From: an uncultured Clostridia bacterium
GTDB lineage: Bacteria; Bacillota; Clostridia; Lachnospirales; Anaerotignaceae
NCBI GenBank assembly: GCA_910587735.1
Contig: CAJUNT010000002.1
Coordinates: 114,564-178,563, forward strand
Direction of reading: 5' to 3'
Length of the DNA stretch: 64,000 bases
Notes under the pieces: generated by a model
Told to the model about the DNA's origin: nothing
The model's database searches: none
Seen by the model: the letters and a program-made list of their open reading frames with translations, nothing else
Made by a program: the position numbers and the translations under genes
Part shown: positions 18,585 to 27,150 of the stretch, one piece after another
Position numbering within the stretch: position 1 is the first letter of the stretch
Layout of the letters: each line of letters starts with the position of its first letter

Positions 18585-20219
18585 ATGGCGAAGAAAAAGA
18601 GCGGTTCTTTTATAAAACAAGCGGCGATATTGGCTTTTGCAAGTATTATGGTAAGGTTTTTAGGCTTTTTATACCGTATTCCTATGACAAATATGATTGG
18701 GAATACGGGCAATGCTATTTACAGCGCAGGTTATTATATTTATACATTTTTATTAATATTATCGTCAGCAGGATTACCTGCTGCAATTTCAAAAATGGTT
18801 TCGGAGCGTTTAGCCGCAGGAGAATATCGTAATGCGCATAAAGTATTTCAAATATCATTGCTTGTTTCTGGAACACTTGGCTTTGTGTTTATGGTATTGA
18901 TGTTTGTGTTTGCAAAACAAATTGCTGAATTTTTTGCTCATTCCCCAGAAAGCTATTATTGTATATTAACATTATCTCCAACTATATTTATTGTAGCAAT
19001 TATGTCTTCATACAGAGGATATTTTCAGGGTATGAATAGTATGCTTCCAACGGCATTTTCTCAAATTGTAGAACAAATATTCAATGCTTTTTTTAGTGTA
19101 TATTTAGCATATGTTTTGCTGGGATATGGTGTAGATAAAGCAGCGGGCGAAAAAAATGTAATATTGGGAGCAGCAGGCGGTACAGCAGGTACAGGTATTG
19201 GCGCACTTGCTGGACTGCTTGTTATTATGTTTTCTTATACACTTTTAAAACCAGTGGTGTATAAAAAAACAAAATATGATAGAAATAGAGAAACAGCAGA
19301 AACAGGTATTGAAATTGCAAAAATATTGCTTTCCACAGCAGCACCTATTATTGCAGGTACAGCAGTGTTTAGTATGACAAATTTGATAGATGCCAATATG
19401 GTACAGAGAATATTGGAGAATACAGGACATACACATGAACAAGCACAAAATTTATATGGGCAATTATCTGGAAAATATGTTACATTAACAACATTGCCTA
19501 TATCTATTTCAACGGCGGTTGCAACAGCGGCAATACCAAGTATTGCGGCATCTATGAGATTGCGTCAAAGACAGGAAATTAAAAGAAAAATGAATATGAC
19601 ACTGCGTGTATCTATGATTATATCTGTTCCAGCAGGTGTAGGACTGGGTGTTTTGGGAGATGGTATTATTAAAATGCTTTTTCCAGATGTGCCTGATGGA
19701 GGTATCCTTTTAACAGTAGGTTCTGTATCTGTTATATTTCTAGCATTGTGCCAAACAGTAACAGGAGTTTTGCAGGGTATTGGTCATGTAAAAGTACCTG
19801 TTATAGGTGCTTTGCTGGGTGCGGTGGTAAAAGTAATATTGAATGCTTTACTGATTAGAATACCATCTATTAATGTAGTGGGAGCAGTTTTGTCTACAAC
19901 AGGCTGTTATGCAGTTGCGTCTGTATTTAATTTATTTATGCTTTCTAGCATTATGAGAGTGCATATTGATCTATTAGGCTCTTTGTTTAAGCCTTTAATC
20001 GGTTCTGCTGTTATGGGAGGCGTTTGTTTTGGTGCATATAAAGCATTTTTTGCACTATTAAATAGTAATACACTTGCTACAATGATAGCAATATTAATTG
20101 GTGTAATCATATATGGTCTTGTAATGCTTTTGATAGGTGGTATAAAAGAAGATGATTTACTTGCTATGCCTATGGGGGGAAAATTGGTACGTGTATTTAA
20201 AGCATATGGATTGATATAA
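18585..20219 (+). CDS. MVF-family lipid flippase (SpoVB/MurJ-like)
   Basis: About 544 aa with 14 hydrophobic segments and the polysaccharide biosynthesis/SpoVB layout (KQAAILAFASIMVRFLGFLYRIPM at the start; SISTAVATAAIPSIAAS mid-protein). The family moves undecaprenyl-linked wall precursors across the membrane; in spore formers SpoVB serves the cortex. The ATG at 18585 sits 6 nt after GAGG; a TTG 12 nt earlier is less likely. Whether it is the vegetative MurJ or SpoVB cannot be told from sequence alone. Confidence 0.85.
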   Translation: MAKKKSGSFIKQAAILAFASIMVRFLGFLYRIPMTNMIGNTGNAIYSAGYYIYTFLLILSSAGLPAAISKMVSERLAAGEYRNAHKVFQISLLVSGTLGFVFMVLMFVFAKQIAEFFAHSPESYYCILTLSPTIFIVAIMSSYRGYFQGMNSMLPTAFSQIVEQIFNAFFSVYLAYVLLGYGVDKAAGEKNVILGAAGGTAGTGIGALAGLLVIMFSYTLLKPVVYKKTKYDRNRETAETGIEIAKILLSTAAPIIAGTAVFSMTNLIDANMVQRILENTGHTHEQAQNLYGQLSGKYVTLTTLPISISTAVATAAIPSIAASMRLRQRQEIKRKMNMTLRVSMIISVPAGVGLGVLGDGIIKMLFPDVPDGGILLTVGSVSVIFLALCQTVTGVLQGIGHVKVPVIGALLGAVVKVILNALLIRIPSINVVGAVLSTTGCYAVASVFNLFMLSSIMRVHIDLLGSLFKPLIGSAVMGGVCFGAYKAFFALLNSNTLATMIAILIGVIIYGLVMLLIGGIKEDDLLAMPMGGKLVRVFKAYGLI

Positions 20220-20250
20220 TAAAACAATTATATATTTGTTATTTTATCCA

Positions 20251-20314
20251 TTTATCAGACATTAATGAGTATTCTTTTTTAGTAAAGTAAGAGTACTTAC
20301 TCATGTCTGATAAA
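20251..20314 (+). terminator. Long hairpin after the flippase gene
   Basis: TTTATCAGACAT...GAGTA pairs with TACTCATGTCTGATAAA with a 2-nt bulge and further inner pairing (AGTA/TACT), then ATATTTTTAT. Probable terminator. Confidence 0.6.
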
Positions 20315-20397
20315 ATATTTTTATATAAAAATATGTTTTTATTGTAATATATGTTTGATTTATTAATGTAATTTTGAATATATAATCATAAAAATGA

Positions 20398-20426
20398 TTG
20401 AAATAAATTGTGAAATATGCGATAAT
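20398..20426 (+). promoter_or_regulatory. Promoter of the EAL gene
   Basis: TTGAAA-N17-GATAAT, 43 nt before the TTG start. Confidence 0.55.
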
Positions 20427-20468
20427 AAATTACAACGATAAATTATAAATAATAGGGGAGGTGTTTTT

Positions 20469-22517
20469 TTGGAAAGAGATGTAGTCAGACAAACCGTATT
20501 AAGACCATATATTGAAATATTATCTTTTTGGGGAGAAAGCATAGAAGATTATTTATTTGTATTTGATGTAAAAGAACAGCAATTTTACTTTTCATCTTGT
20601 ATTTGGGAAAAATACCCTTTACCTTTTATAGACATTTCTTTTGGAATAGAAGATTGGATTTCTGTAATAGATATTAGAGATAGAAGCAAAGTGGAACAAA
20701 ACTTGGAAGAAATTAAAAGAGGCGAAACAGACCAAGTAGCAATGGAATATCGTATGATTGATAGAAAAGGAATTTCTGTTTGGGTAAATTGTGTAGGAAA
20801 ATGCGTTTCTTATGATGATGGAAAGCCAAGCATTATAGTAGGTAGTATTTCGGAAAATGTAGTAAGTAAAAAAATAGACCAACTGACAGGATTACAAAAT
20901 CAAACAGTACTGGAGAAATCTTTTCAAGAGATATTACAGAAAGGTGAAAGCGGATATTTTTTAATATTAGGTATTGATGATTTTAAAAATGTAAATGATA
21001 AATATGGCAGAAAATTTGGTGATGAACAGCTTAAAAAATTGGCGGAAATTATAGACAAAAATTTAGAGTATGATAGTAGGCTTTATCGTTTAGACGGCGA
21101 TAAATTTGGTGTAAATTTGGTAGGATACAGTAAAGAAAGTGCAAAAGCATTTTATGACAGAATTAAAACAGAGTTTTCTATACAAACGTATAGTAATGTG
21201 TCAGCAGGTGCTGTAAGCTATCCTACAGATGTAAACAATTATCATAATTTATATCAGTATGCAGAAGATGCTTTAAATCAGTCTAAACAACAGGGAAAAA
21301 ATAAATTATCTTTCTTTTCTATTGATATTTATAAAGGACACCTTTTCTTTATTGATTTAAAAGAAGAAATATTGGAAAGTATTAAAAATGATTTTGAAGG
21401 TTTTTATATTTATTATCAGCCTGTTGTAAAAAATGAAAATGGAATGTTAATAAAAGCAGAGGCATTGATGCGCTGGCGTTCAAAACAATATGGAGAAATT
21501 AGCCCTGTGGTATTTATTCCGATATTGGAGCAAACTGGTTTGATATTAGAGGCAGGTAAATGGATATTAGAAAAAGCAATGAAACAGTGCCACGAATGGC
21601 GACAGTATTTACCTAATTTTCGTATGAATATCAATTTGTCATACATACAGTTAAAAGATAAAAGACTTATGGAAACGATATTTTATGCTTTGGATAAAGC
21701 AAATATTCCAGGAAGTGCCATTATATTGGAAGTAACAGAAAGTATACAATTACAGGATTATTCTTATTTTAATCTGTTATTTTATCAGTTGAGTAAAAAA
21801 GGTATACAAATTTCCATAGATGATTTTGGTACGGGTTATTCTAGTTTAGGTTATTTAAAAGAATTGAGAGTTGATGAAATTAAAATTGACAGATGTTTTG
21901 TAAAATCAATACAGGAAGGCGGATATAATTCTCATTTAATTAAAAATATGATTGAATTAGCACATAGTGTAAATATTCGCGTATGCGTAGAAGGCGTAGA
22001 AACAGTGGAAGAGCGTACTGTATTGAAAAAATTATCACCTGATGTTATACAAGGCTATTATTTTGGCAGACCAGAAACACCAGATAAATTTTATGAAAAA
22101 TTTATTACAAAAGCAAAAGAAGGGCAACCTATTGTAGATGATGGAGAAAGAAAAGTTGTTTCTGAACACAATAATATGTTGAAAAAAAATAGTCAAAATT
22201 ATCAAAATTTATTAGATGAGTTGGATTATATTATATATGTTTGTGATGCAGAAACATATGAATTATATTATATCAACAAATTGGGTAAAAAATTAACAGG
22301 TGTTTACGATTATACAGGAAAAAAATGTTATGAAGTATTTCGTAGAGGAAAGGAAGCATGTGCTGACTGTAAAATGAATACATTAGAACAAGGAGTATTT
22401 CGTACAGAAGTGAAAAGAGAGAAAAATGTCGAATTTTTAATAAAAGAAAAAAAGATTATTTGGGACGGTAAATTAGCACGTTTAGAAATGATAACAGAAA
22501 ATGGAGAAAAAGAATGA
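20469..22517 (+). CDS. PAS / degenerate GGDEF / EAL / PAS cyclic-di-GMP phosphodiesterase
   Basis: 682 aa with a TTG start behind GGGGAGGTG. An N-terminal PAS-like region (about 1-135, with the PAC-like MEYRMIDRKG) leads to a GGDEF domain (about 138-300) whose signature reads LDGDKF, so diguanylate cyclase activity is unlikely. The EAL domain (about 315-560) keeps EALMRW, the NxN loop (NINLS), TES, DDFGTGYSS, EIKIDR, EGVET and QGYYFGRP, predicting an active phosphodiesterase. A second, short PAS-like region (about 580-682) with a CxxC (CADC) lies at the C-terminus, an unusual place. No membrane helices, so cytosolic. Confidence 0.88.
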   Translation: MERDVVRQTVLRPYIEILSFWGESIEDYLFVFDVKEQQFYFSSCIWEKYPLPFIDISFGIEDWISVIDIRDRSKVEQNLEEIKRGETDQVAMEYRMIDRKGISVWVNCVGKCVSYDDGKPSIIVGSISENVVSKKIDQLTGLQNQTVLEKSFQEILQKGESGYFLILGIDDFKNVNDKYGRKFGDEQLKKLAEIIDKNLEYDSRLYRLDGDKFGVNLVGYSKESAKAFYDRIKTEFSIQTYSNVSAGAVSYPTDVNNYHNLYQYAEDALNQSKQQGKNKLSFFSIDIYKGHLFFIDLKEEILESIKNDFEGFYIYYQPVVKNENGMLIKAEALMRWRSKQYGEISPVVFIPILEQTGLILEAGKWILEKAMKQCHEWRQYLPNFRMNINLSYIQLKDKRLMETIFYALDKANIPGSAIILEVTESIQLQDYSYFNLLFYQLSKKGIQISIDDFGTGYSSLGYLKELRVDEIKIDRCFVKSIQEGGYNSHLIKNMIELAHSVNIRVCVEGVETVEERTVLKKLSPDVIQGYYFGRPETPDKFYEKFITKAKEGQPIVDDGERKVVSEHNNMLKKNSQNYQNLLDELDYIIYVCDAETYELYYINKLGKKLTGVYDYTGKKCYEVFRRGKEACADCKMNTLEQGVFRTEVKREKNVEFLIKEKKIIWDGKLARLEMITENGEKE

Positions 22518-22519
22518 TA

Positions 22520-22547
22520 AAAAAGCCTTTGAAAAAAGGCTTTTTTT
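22520..22547 (+). terminator. Terminator of the EAL gene
   Basis: AAAAAGCCTTT / AAAGGCTTTTTTT around GAAA. Confidence 0.9.
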
Positions 22548-22590
22548 ATGTATTTTTTTACATAAACTATTTTTTATGGAAAAAGTATTT

Positions 22591-22607
22591 TTATACAATA
22601 TCTATAA
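22591..22607. other. attL core
   Basis: TTATACAATATCTATAA, identical to 58999-59015. Arms TTATA / TATAA flank a 7-bp centre CAATATC, the layout of a tyrosine recombinase core. It lies 95 bp from the integrase stop, in an intergenic attB. Confidence 0.75.
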
Positions 22608-22632
22608 CACTATTTTTATGTATTGTCATGTT

Positions 22633-22680
22633 AAAAAGTGCTTGAAAGCATTGTAAATACAATGTTTTTGGCACTTTTTT
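22633..22680. terminator. Two-tier hairpin at the integrase 3' end
   Basis: Outer AAAAAGTGC / GCACTTTTT and inner CATTGT / ACAATG stems; T- and A-runs on both sides make it a bidirectional terminator separating host and integrase transcription. Confidence 0.7.
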
Positions 22681-22701
22681 GATGTGTATTTTTGTGTTGA
22701 T

Positions 22702-23892
22702 TTATAATATTTGTCCCATTGTTGTCCTTTTTTCAAGATTTAATACTTGTTCTAATGTTTCAGCAGCGGCAATATCAGCGTCTAGTAGGGCATGAACATA
22801 TCTATTTGTGGTAGATAAATTAGAATGTCCCAGACGGCTGGAAACGGTTTTGATATCTGTACCATTCTTAAGCAATACCGTAGCCGATGTGTGGCGCAGG
22901 GCATGGAACTTGATATGTTGCATACCATTTCTTTTTAAAAAGTTTTGAAACCATAATGTAATATATTGAGGTGACAAATAATTCCCTTTTTTATCTGTAA
23001 AAAGCATATTATGCATATTGGATATTTGTGTTTGTAGTGTTTGCTCCATTTGCCATACTTTATATTTTTTTAGCAGAACAATCATATAATCAGGTATCAC
23101 AATCACACGGTTGCTTGTATTATTTTTAGGTCTTTTGATATTTTTTTCACCTTTTATGAAATATACACTTTTTGAAATTTGAATCTGCTTTTTTTCCCAC
23201 AATATATCACTCCACTGCAAACCAGCTAACTCACCTCTCCTACAACCTGTACATAATGCTAAATGTATGAGCGTTTTCCACATAATATTTTCATTTTCTA
23301 AATATTCCAGCATAACAGCGATATTTTTTTCGTCCAATATATCTGTATGTGCAGGGGAAGTTTTAGGAAATTGCAAATTATTTACAGTAGAGGGATTATT
23401 CTCTAAAAATCCCATTTTACAGGCAAATTGAAACATCGATTGTACAACAGCATAATATACTTTTATAGTAGCTGGTGATAATGTTTTACCCTTATCGCTT
23501 TTTTGTTCTGAAAGAGCAAATATAAATTTCTGTAAATGTAATGGTGTAATTTCAACAAGTTTTAAATGTCCTAATGCAGGTACAACATAATTTTTAATAA
23601 TACTGTGATAAACATAATAAGTTGTGGGAGAAAGTGTTTTTTTCTGCATTTCCAAATAGATGTCACAATATTCATGCAGTTTTATTTTTCTGTCACTTTT
23701 TGTAAATGTACCTTTTTTCACTTTCTCTTCAAATTGTACCACAATTTTATTTAACTCTTTTTGTATTTGCCTTTCTGTCATGTTGCTGTCAGGCTTCCAT
23801 GTCATAGATTCCGTGATTGCCTTGCCATGTATGTCACTACCACATGATACACGTATTTGATAAGAATTTCCTCTTTTTCTGATTGTAGCCAT
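22702..23892 (-). CDS. int: Phage tyrosine recombinase / integrase
   Basis: 396 aa. N-terminal AP2-like arm-binding part (RKRGNSYQIRVSCG), SAM-like core-binding domain (about 60-165) and catalytic domain with Arg in CTGCRRGEL, the HALRHT box, LGHSN and the nucleophile Tyr in TTNRYVH. The ATG at 23892 has AAAGGATT upstream and starts the family's typical MATIRKRG; a longer upstream frame to 23994 is not phage-like. It excises and integrates the element at the 17-bp core. Candidate excisionase: the gene at 28283. Confidence 0.94.
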   Translation of the reverse strand: MATIRKRGNSYQIRVSCGSDIHGKAITESMTWKPDSNMTERQIQKELNKIVVQFEEKVKKGTFTKSDRKIKLHEYCDIYLEMQKKTLSPTTYYVYHSIIKNYVVPALGHLKLVEITPLHLQKFIFALSEQKSDKGKTLSPATIKVYYAVVQSMFQFACKMGFLENNPSTVNNLQFPKTSPAHTDILDEKNIAVMLEYLENENIMWKTLIHLALCTGCRRGELAGLQWSDILWEKKQIQISKSVYFIKGEKNIKRPKNNTSNRVIVIPDYMIVLLKKYKVWQMEQTLQTQISNMHNMLFTDKKGNYLSPQYITLWFQNFLKRNGMQHIKFHALRHTSATVLLKNGTDIKTVSSRLGHSNLSTTNRYVHALLDADIAAAETLEQVLNLEKRTTMGQIL

Positions 23893-23929
23893 TATTATAC
23901 CAATCCTTTCTAAATTTTTTACAAAAAAC

Positions 23930-24041
23930 TTGAAAGTGCAGGGCGGTTTTGATATAATAAATGTATCTGAAAAATGATACATGAAAAGTATCAATCCTTA
24001 TCTAAATTCCTTAGTTATTGTCCGAACTAAGGGATTTTTTT
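23930..24041 (+). ncRNA. Small RNA 1, antisense-side of the repA 3' end
   Basis: Promoter TTGAAA-N17-TATAAT (23930-23958), predicted start near 23965, a 5' hairpin ATGTATC / GATACAT and a terminator CCTTAGT / ACTAAGG (24009-24032) followed by a seven-T run. Convergent with repA and ending at its stop codon. The promoter spacer contains the recurrent GGGCGGTTTTGATA motif. Shares layout and partial sequence with small RNA 2. Confidence 0.6.
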
Positions 24042-25050
24042 ATTTCCAGTTGTATGCCATGTCATGATGTACTTTGTTTGCATAATATAAATTTATAGTC
24101 TGTTTTGCCTTGTAAAGTGCCGTGCGAATATACGCAACGATATTGACTATTTTTGTGGTAGTTCTGCTCATACATTCACAAACATATTGTATATCAAACA
24201 TATCCAGTTTAGAATATACGCTTTTTACCACATCAATAGGGCGGTATTCTCCCGCAATACGTATCATAGGTTTTTTGCTTGTCATGACATCCGTTATAAT
24301 TTCGACAATATTATCAATATCTTCTTGATTGTCGATATTTTGTGTCAAAACATCATAGTCAATGTTTTCTTTTATAAAATCTCTCATGTTGTTTATGCTA
24401 TCACTATCTATCACATCAATCTGTTTTTCTTTTTGATATAGATAAGATAGATAGGATATATTAGAAATACTATAATTAATATTACTAGAATTAATACTAC
24501 TTAACTGCATATTTTGCAGGTGACAACTGCAATTTTTGCTGGTAGCAACTGTATATTTTTCAGTTGGTGTTTTAGGGGATTCAGCTTCGGTGTTTTCTGT
24601 AATGGCAAATTGGGGGTATTTTGATACTAAATCACTTGTATCTGATTCAACTTCTGAAGATGTAATATCTGGTGTTGCATCGGAAGTTTGCTCATCAACA
24701 CAAGTAACTGCATTGTGTAATAATTTTACATAAATTATGTAAGGTTGTCCTATTTTTGTGCGCTGTCTTTCTATTAGACCAAATTCGTCCAATTCTTTTA
24801 ATAATTTTAATGCGGTGCGCTCACTGCACTGAAATTCATTCATAATTTGCTTTGCAGTGAATATAATATATACTTTGTTTTCGCTGTCTGCCCAATGATT
24901 TCTATTAGAAAGATTGGCACGCTCTAGCATAAGAGCATAGAGTGCCTTTGATTCTACAGAAAGTTGCTTAAAATCTTCAGTGAATAGCGTGCGAAAACTG
25001 ACAAAATGGTTTGTATCAGGGCTATTGTAATAATAATCAAAATGTAACAT
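24040..25050 (-). CDS. RepA_N-type replication initiator with DUF6017-like C-terminus
   Basis: 336 aa. Residues 14-105 match the RepA_N initiator domain of low-GC plasmids and conjugative elements (FRTLFTEDFKQLSVESKALYALMLERANLS, a winged-helix reading CSERTALKLLKELDEFGLIERQR). A low-complexity Ser/Thr/Asn-rich linker (about 115-200) leads to a C-terminal helical domain (IRIAGEYRPIDVVKSVYSKLD...TTKIVNIVAYIRTALYKA) like DUF6017. AAGGAGG precedes the ATG. Such proteins start replication of plasmids and ICEs; finding one between a phage integrase and repressor is odd because a phage-type primase-helicase also exists at 32342. Confidence 0.82.
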   Translation of the reverse strand: MLHFDYYYNSPDTNHFVSFRTLFTEDFKQLSVESKALYALMLERANLSNRNHWADSENKVYIIFTAKQIMNEFQCSERTALKLLKELDEFGLIERQRTKIGQPYIIYVKLLHNAVTCVDEQTSDATPDITSSEVESDTSDLVSKYPQFAITENTEAESPKTPTEKYTVATSKNCSCHLQNMQLSSINSSNINYSISNISYLSYLYQKEKQIDVIDSDSINNMRDFIKENIDYDVLTQNIDNQEDIDNIVEIITDVMTSKKPMIRIAGEYRPIDVVKSVYSKLDMFDIQYVCECMSRTTTKIVNIVAYIRTALYKAKQTINLYYANKVHHDMAYNWK

Positions 25051-25078
25051 AAAAAAACCTCCTTATTTTTCAAAAAAC

Positions 25079-25190
25079 TTGTAAAATAAGAGGTACTATG
25101 ATATAATTACCGTGTACTGGCGGGTGTTATATCAATAGCACTCACTTATAAATGTCCTTAGTGCTACCAACACTAGGGGCATTTTTTTAT
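25079..25190 (+). ncRNA. Small RNA 2, between repA and the HIRAN gene
   Basis: Promoter TTGTAA-N17-TATAAT (25079-25107), start near 25114, terminator CCTTAGTG / CACTAGGG (25156-25178, one G-U pair) with a seven-T run ending over the 3' end of the minus-strand HIRAN gene. No ribosome site or start codon inside. Divergent from repA. The -35 context CAAAAAACTTG and the segment ...AAATGTCCTTAGT resemble small RNA 1. Confidence 0.6.
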
Positions 25191-25921
25191 TTGAAATAAA
25201 TTACAATTTTGCAGTAATAAATATAATCTTCTTCATCTCTTCTTCTATTATATAGTTCATTTCTATCAAAACTATCAATTTCTTCTATATATACAATTTT
25301 TTCTTTTTCATCATATTTTGTCTTTATTTTTTGTGCAATATCTTCTGCTAAATTTCCTAAGCATTGTCCACGCTTATTGCATACGTGAAATGCAGGTTTG
25401 CCCTTATATACATATTCTTTTAAATATAATTGCTCATTATTATTTAATTTAGATAAATAGTCTTGTCGGGAAGTGCCATCATCATTTTTGAATGTCACAC
25501 CTACAATTTTTGTATGTATTTTTTTACAGTCTTGGTATCTTTGTTGGTGGGGTATTCTTGCTAATGCTTTTTCTTGTTTTAGGCGTTCCATTTCTTCTGC
25601 ATATTCTGGATTGGCGTAAGCCTTTTTTCTTTGTGTGATTCCTAAATAAAAAAATAGTACTGCAAAAATGATATTAGGAATCGCACCAGATAGAACGGAT
25701 AAAGTAAAAAAGATACCAATACCAATATATACCTTCCAATATTTGTACCACTTTATTGTATTTGTTGTGTTTATTGTATTTGTTGTGTTTTCTCTGGTAT
25801 TATTTATATACAAAGTTTCAGTGTTTTCTTGAAAGCCATATTTTAATAAAAGAAATAAACCAACAGGAAAGAAAAATATTAAAAATAAAACAATTACCCA
25901 TCTTTTTTGATACCATTTCAT
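25187..25921 (-). CDS. Membrane protein with C-terminal HIRAN-like domain
   Basis: About 244 aa. One hydrophobic segment at 10-30, a second pair at about 60-100 (WKVYIGIGIFFTLSVL, PNIIFAVLFFYLGI), then a cytosolic region with a HIRAN-like fold (KIVGVTFKNDDGTSRQDYLSKL...LYLKEYVY...VCNKRGQCLGNLAEDIA) and an acidic tail. The start at 25921 follows AAAGGAGG by 10 nt. HIRAN domains bind DNA ends or stalled forks in other proteins; on a membrane anchor the role is unknown. Position in the lysogeny block suggests expression in the lysogen, perhaps superinfection exclusion or host interaction (inference). Confidence 0.6.
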   Translation of the reverse strand: MKWYQKRWVIVLFLIFFFPVGLFLLLKYGFQENTETLYINNTRENTTNTINTTNTIKWYKYWKVYIGIGIFFTLSVLSGAIPNIIFAVLFFYLGITQRKKAYANPEYAEEMERLKQEKALARIPHQQRYQDCKKIHTKIVGVTFKNDDGTSRQDYLSKLNNNEQLYLKEYVYKGKPAFHVCNKRGQCLGNLAEDIAQKIKTKYDEKEKIVYIEEIDSFDRNELYNRRRDEEDYIYYCKIVIYFK

Positions 25922-26016
25922 TGTATCTTTGCCTCCTTTGATAAAATGACTAGCACATTTTGTAATATACAAGCCATTTTATCATGTTTCACAACAAAAT
26001 ACAACAAAATATACCA

Positions 26017-26595
26017 TTATATTGCCTTATTTTCCTCTGTATTTTCGTCTATGCTTTTGATAATAGGCGAAACAGTAGAGTTGGTTTTGTGTGCAGAATG
26101 TAATGTCTTTTTATATTCTTCTTCTAATTCATCAATAGTACGTTCGTCAGGAGTAAGTTCTTCAGATATTTCTGTATTGCTATCCGCAACTTTATAAATA
26201 TTATGCTGTTTCTTCTGTTGAGTATCTTTTTTTTCTTTATCTGCTAAATTTTCAGCTATATCAGCTAATACTTGCCATTGTTGTTCAGACAAATTTGCTA
26301 GTGCAAATATAAGTTTATTTTTAAAAGAATTTTCTTCTTCACTTAATAATTGATTTGTTAATTTAGCGATTTCATTCATTCTATTTTTAGATAATAACAT
26401 TTCACCAGTGCCATCTTTTAACCACTCATAAGACACATTAAAGACCTTACATATTAAGCGAAGCATGGTATCTGTTACATTGTAAATACCTGATTCCATT
26501 CTACTTACAGCAGATTTTGTTACACCTAATTTTTCTCCAAATTTTTCTTGACTCAGTTTAAAATATTTTCTTAACTGTAAAATACGTTCGTTCAT
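26017..26595 (-). CDS. CI-like prophage repressor (XRE family)
   Basis: 192 aa. Helix-turn-helix at residues 12-50 (LSQEKFGEKLGVTKSAVSRMESGI), the usual YEWLKDGTG that ends the XRE domain, then a helical acidic tail. There is no S24 peptidase domain, so RecA-driven self-cleavage is not expected and induction must work differently. Its promoter is divergent from the early promoter with a 57-bp overlapping control region. AGGAGGTG lies about 13 nt before the ATG. Confidence 0.88.
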   Translation of the reverse strand: MNERILQLRKYFKLSQEKFGEKLGVTKSAVSRMESGIYNVTDTMLRLICKVFNVSYEWLKDGTGEMLLSKNRMNEIAKLTNQLLSEEENSFKNKLIFALANLSEQQWQVLADIAENLADKEKKDTQQKKQHNIYKVADSNTEISEELTPDERTIDELEEEYKKTLHSAHKTNSTVSPIIKSIDENTEENKAI

Positions 26596-26619
26596 TGATT
26601 TTATAACACCTCCTATAAA

Positions 26620-26648
26620 ATCATATCAAAAAAAGTTACGTATGTCAA
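26620..26648 (-). promoter_or_regulatory. Repressor promoter
   Basis: TTGACA-N17-TATGAT on the minus strand, -35 at 26643-26648, only 8 bp from the -35 of the divergent early promoter, so one bound repressor could control both. Confidence 0.8.
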
Positions 26649-26656
26649 CAAAATGC

Positions 26657-26685
26657 TTGACAAAATAAATTATAGAAACTATAAT
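26657..26685 (+). promoter_or_regulatory. Early rightward promoter
   Basis: TTGACA-N17-TATAAT, near consensus, with an expected start near 26692; start codons before that are not usable. Confidence 0.85.
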
Positions 26686-26730
26686 GTCGATATAAGAAAC
26701 TTAACAAAATATGAAAGTGAGGTATTAACT

Positions 26731-26901
26731 ATGACTAAAAAAGAACAAGAATATTTGAAAAGAATTTTTTTTGTATTTCCTAAATTAGATAATGGGGATA
26801 AATGTTACTTATTAGGAATTGCGGAAGGTATGGCACTAAATAGCCAATTTCAGGACAAAAACGAAGAACCAGAAACCAACCAACTACTACAAACCACATA
26901 G
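26731..26901 (+). CDS. Small early phage protein
   Basis: 56 aa. Start at 26731 follows GTGAGGT and the early promoter; an in-frame start at 26653 precedes the predicted transcript. Contains DKCYLLGIAEGMA, a short helix motif seen in many small phage early proteins near repressors (from memory). No function is assigned. First gene of the early operon. Confidence 0.6.
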   Translation: MTKKEQEYLKRIFFVFPKLDNGDKCYLLGIAEGMALNSQFQDKNEEPETNQLLQTT

Positions 26902-26910
26902 GAGGCTTTT

Positions 26911-27111
26911 ATGGGAAAAGTAGAAAAAAATTTACAAGAAATTAAAATTGTATTTCATGGTGCATCAAGATTTGATGTTTATATTGATGGTGAAAAGCAA
27001 AAAGAAATGAAAAGTTTTAAATTTGAAGCTGAAGCAGGAAAATTGCCAACTTATACCATAGAAAGGTATACATTTCAATACTTGGATGATTATGCAGAAC
27101 ATAAAGTATAA
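26911..27111 (+). CDS. Small early protein with FDVYIDGE-type beta domain
   Basis: 66 aa, preceded by the repeated leader ACTACAAACCACATAGGAGG. Its core (IKIVFHGASRFDVYIDGEKQKE) resembles the N-terminal 40 residues of the protein at 28283, suggesting a shared small domain. A decayed copy of its beginning is at 28090-28126. Function unknown. Confidence 0.6.
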   Translation: MGKVEKNLQEIKIVFHGASRFDVYIDGEKQKEMKSFKFEAEAGKLPTYTIERYTFQYLDDYAEHKV

Positions 27112-27150
27112 AATGCTTGAAAAGCTAATTAGCATTTCAAGCATTAAGAA

